Source of the DNA: Saprospiraceae bacterium | GTDB taxonomy: Bacteria > Bacteroidota > Bacteroidia > Chitinophagales > Saprospiraceae | Length of the DNA: 36,534 bases | Assembly: GCA_023299965.1 (NCBI GenBank) | Contig: JALZVN010000087.1 | Span: 1 to 36,534, forward strand | Reading direction: 5' to 3' | Shown: piece by piece, positions 35,369 through 36,534 of the stretch | How positions within the stretch are numbered: the stretch's first letter is position 1 | How the letters are laid out: every line of letters starts with the position of its first letter | Program-made: the position numbers and the translations under genes | Notes under the pieces: model-generated | What the model was told of the DNA's origin: nothing | Database searches by the model: none | The model's input: only the letters and a program-made list of their open reading frames with translations

Positions 35369-36472
35369 ATGAACGACAATACTACACCTAAGGAAATACA
35401 GGAAAATTACGACGATGAAATATCGTTGAAAGAGCTCATTCTAAAGCTTCAAGAGTTTTGGAGTGAGATATGGAAATATTGGCGGACGGTTATTCTATTT
35501 TGTATTCCTTTTCTTGCTTTTTTCTTGTATAGTCACTTCAAACATATTAAGACCTATCAAGCTAACCTTACGTTTATGGTTAACGAGGATGAAGGAGGAG
35601 GTGGATTAGCATCTGTCTCTGGTGTACTTGGATCATTTGGTTTAGGGGGTGGAACTGGGGGTGAATATAACCTTGAAAAAATGCTTTCTTTATTGAAATC
35701 AAGGAAGATAATCCAAAAAGTCTTATTTGATACGCTTGTTCTTGATGGTCAAAAAGATTTTTATGCCAATCATTTAATACGTGCCGAGGAATTTAATGAA
35801 GATTGGTCTAAGTTAGATAGTGAAATAGATTTGAATAATTTTTTATTTTCTCATCCAGACATCAAAACATTTTCATTGTCTGAAAATACAGCCCTTAAAT
35901 ATATTCATACCCGATTAATTGGTAATGCAGAGCATGGAATTGTGAGTTTACTTAGTAGTAGTATTTCTGAAGCAACAGGTATTATGGAAATAGGTATTTC
36001 ATCTCGCAACGACCAATTGAGTATTGCTTTAACAGAAGTACTTTATAATAGATTGAGTGAGTTCTACATTGAAAAATCCATTGAAAAGCAATTAAATACC
36101 TATAAGATAATTTCTTCCAAATCAGATTCGCTTCAAGGTGAACTACGAGGTGCTGAATACGCTTTAGCTAACTTTAAGGATTCAAACCGAGGACTATACA
36201 ATAAAAAAGATCAGTTAGAAGAATTCAGACTAGAAGCTAAGGTGCAAATGTTAGGAGCTGCTTTTGTTAAAGTAGTGGAGCAAAAAGAAATAGCAGAATT
36301 CTCTTTAAATGATAAAACTCCTGTAGTTCAAATTATTGATTTGCCTATTTCTCCTATTGAGCCTTCAAAATCTTCCTTGATTAAAAAACTCATTATAGCC
36401 TGTCTTGTCGGCGGCTTTCTTAGTGCTATTTTCATAGTAGGTCGCAAGATAATAAGAGACGCATTAGTTTAG
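35369..36472 (+). CDS. Wzz/GNVR-type polysaccharide chain-length or co-polymerase protein
   Basis: 367 residues. A short cytoplasmic tail is followed by a first membrane segment at about 38-56 (TVILFCIPFLAFFLYSHF), a periplasmic domain starting with the Wzz pattern (KTYQANLTFMVNEDEGGGG), helical coiled-coil parts around 230-310, the Pro-rich IIDLPISPIEPSKSS before the second membrane segment (about 340-358), and a short tail. It lacks the C-terminal tyrosine-kinase domain of Wzc. Such proteins set the length of O-antigen, capsule or exopolysaccharide. It probably opens a polysaccharide cluster to the right of the window; the last 62 bases hold no further recognisable start. Confidence 0.9.
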   Translation: MNDNTTPKEIQENYDDEISLKELILKLQEFWSEIWKYWRTVILFCIPFLAFFLYSHFKHIKTYQANLTFMVNEDEGGGGLASVSGVLGSFGLGGGTGGEYNLEKMLSLLKSRKIIQKVLFDTLVLDGQKDFYANHLIRAEEFNEDWSKLDSEIDLNNFLFSHPDIKTFSLSENTALKYIHTRLIGNAEHGIVSLLSSSISEATGIMEIGISSRNDQLSIALTEVLYNRLSEFYIEKSIEKQLNTYKIISSKSDSLQGELRGAEYALANFKDSNRGLYNKKDQLEEFRLEAKVQMLGAAFVKVVEQKEIAEFSLNDKTPVVQIIDLPISPIEPSKSSLIKKLIIACLVGGFLSAIFIVGRKIIRDALV

Positions 36473-36534
36473 ATTTTAATAAGAGTAGAATCTTTAGTCA
36501 AAATCAATTTGGAATAACTGCAAGTATTGAGTAA

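Overview
The window looks like chromosomal DNA from a low-GC member of the Bacteroidota, probably of the Saprospiria/Lewinella type. The evidence is a giant Cys-rich adhesin ending in a gliding-motility/T9SS type-B sorting domain, a PorP/SprF partner, a sigma/FecR/TonB-receptor/DUF4249 surface-signalling operon, a DUF1800/DUF1501 pair, and several promoters that fit the Bacteroidota -7 consensus TAnnTTTG. Placement below phylum is inference.

Layout. 1-8402: 3' part of a giant secreted repeat adhesin, a strong terminator, then a PorP/SprF-family outer-membrane protein; together they form a typical type IX secretion substrate/anchor pair. 8403-15344: housekeeping and cell-envelope genes: an M13 metallopeptidase lipoprotein, a convergent SRAP-domain (YedK/HMCES) abasic-site protein, a small coiled-coil protein, an FKBP-type lipoprotein, mannose-1-phosphate guanylyltransferase and a TerB-like small protein. 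15357-20942 (minus): ECF sigma, FecR anti-sigma, STN-containing TonB receptor and DUF4249 lipoprotein, a complete trans-envelope signalling/uptake operon. 21068-24251 (minus): a DUF1800 gene broken by a single-base frameshift, followed by a DUF1501 protein with a Tat signal and a T9SS-like C-terminus. 24822-26823: a small lipoprotein with a metzincin-like HExxH site, and an outer-membrane beta-barrel protein (minus).

27078-30765 is the most unusual part. A ParA ATPase and a 110-residue partner with a ribbon-helix-helix-like C-terminus form a two-gene operon closed by an 18-bp perfect terminator hairpin. It is followed by about 2.4 kb without a credible gene. That gap carries 16 copies of a 7-bp word, GTAATAT or its complement, which is many times more than base composition predicts. 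The copies point mostly one way to the left of a perfect 14-bp palindrome (29176-29189) and mostly the other way to its right. One more copy overlaps the presumed parA promoter. The gap also contains a 151-bp tandem duplication and a 5' tRNA-half remnant. I read the whole as a candidate chromosomal partition or chromosome-organising system with a long, dispersed, polarised centromere.

30802-36472: a Crp/Fnr regulator, full-length cobalamin-dependent methionine synthase, and a Wzz-type chain-length protein that probably opens a polysaccharide cluster beyond the window. Several intergenic gaps hold GC-richer, hairpin-rich dispersed elements; three of them (6417, 8707, 24429) clearly belong to one family.
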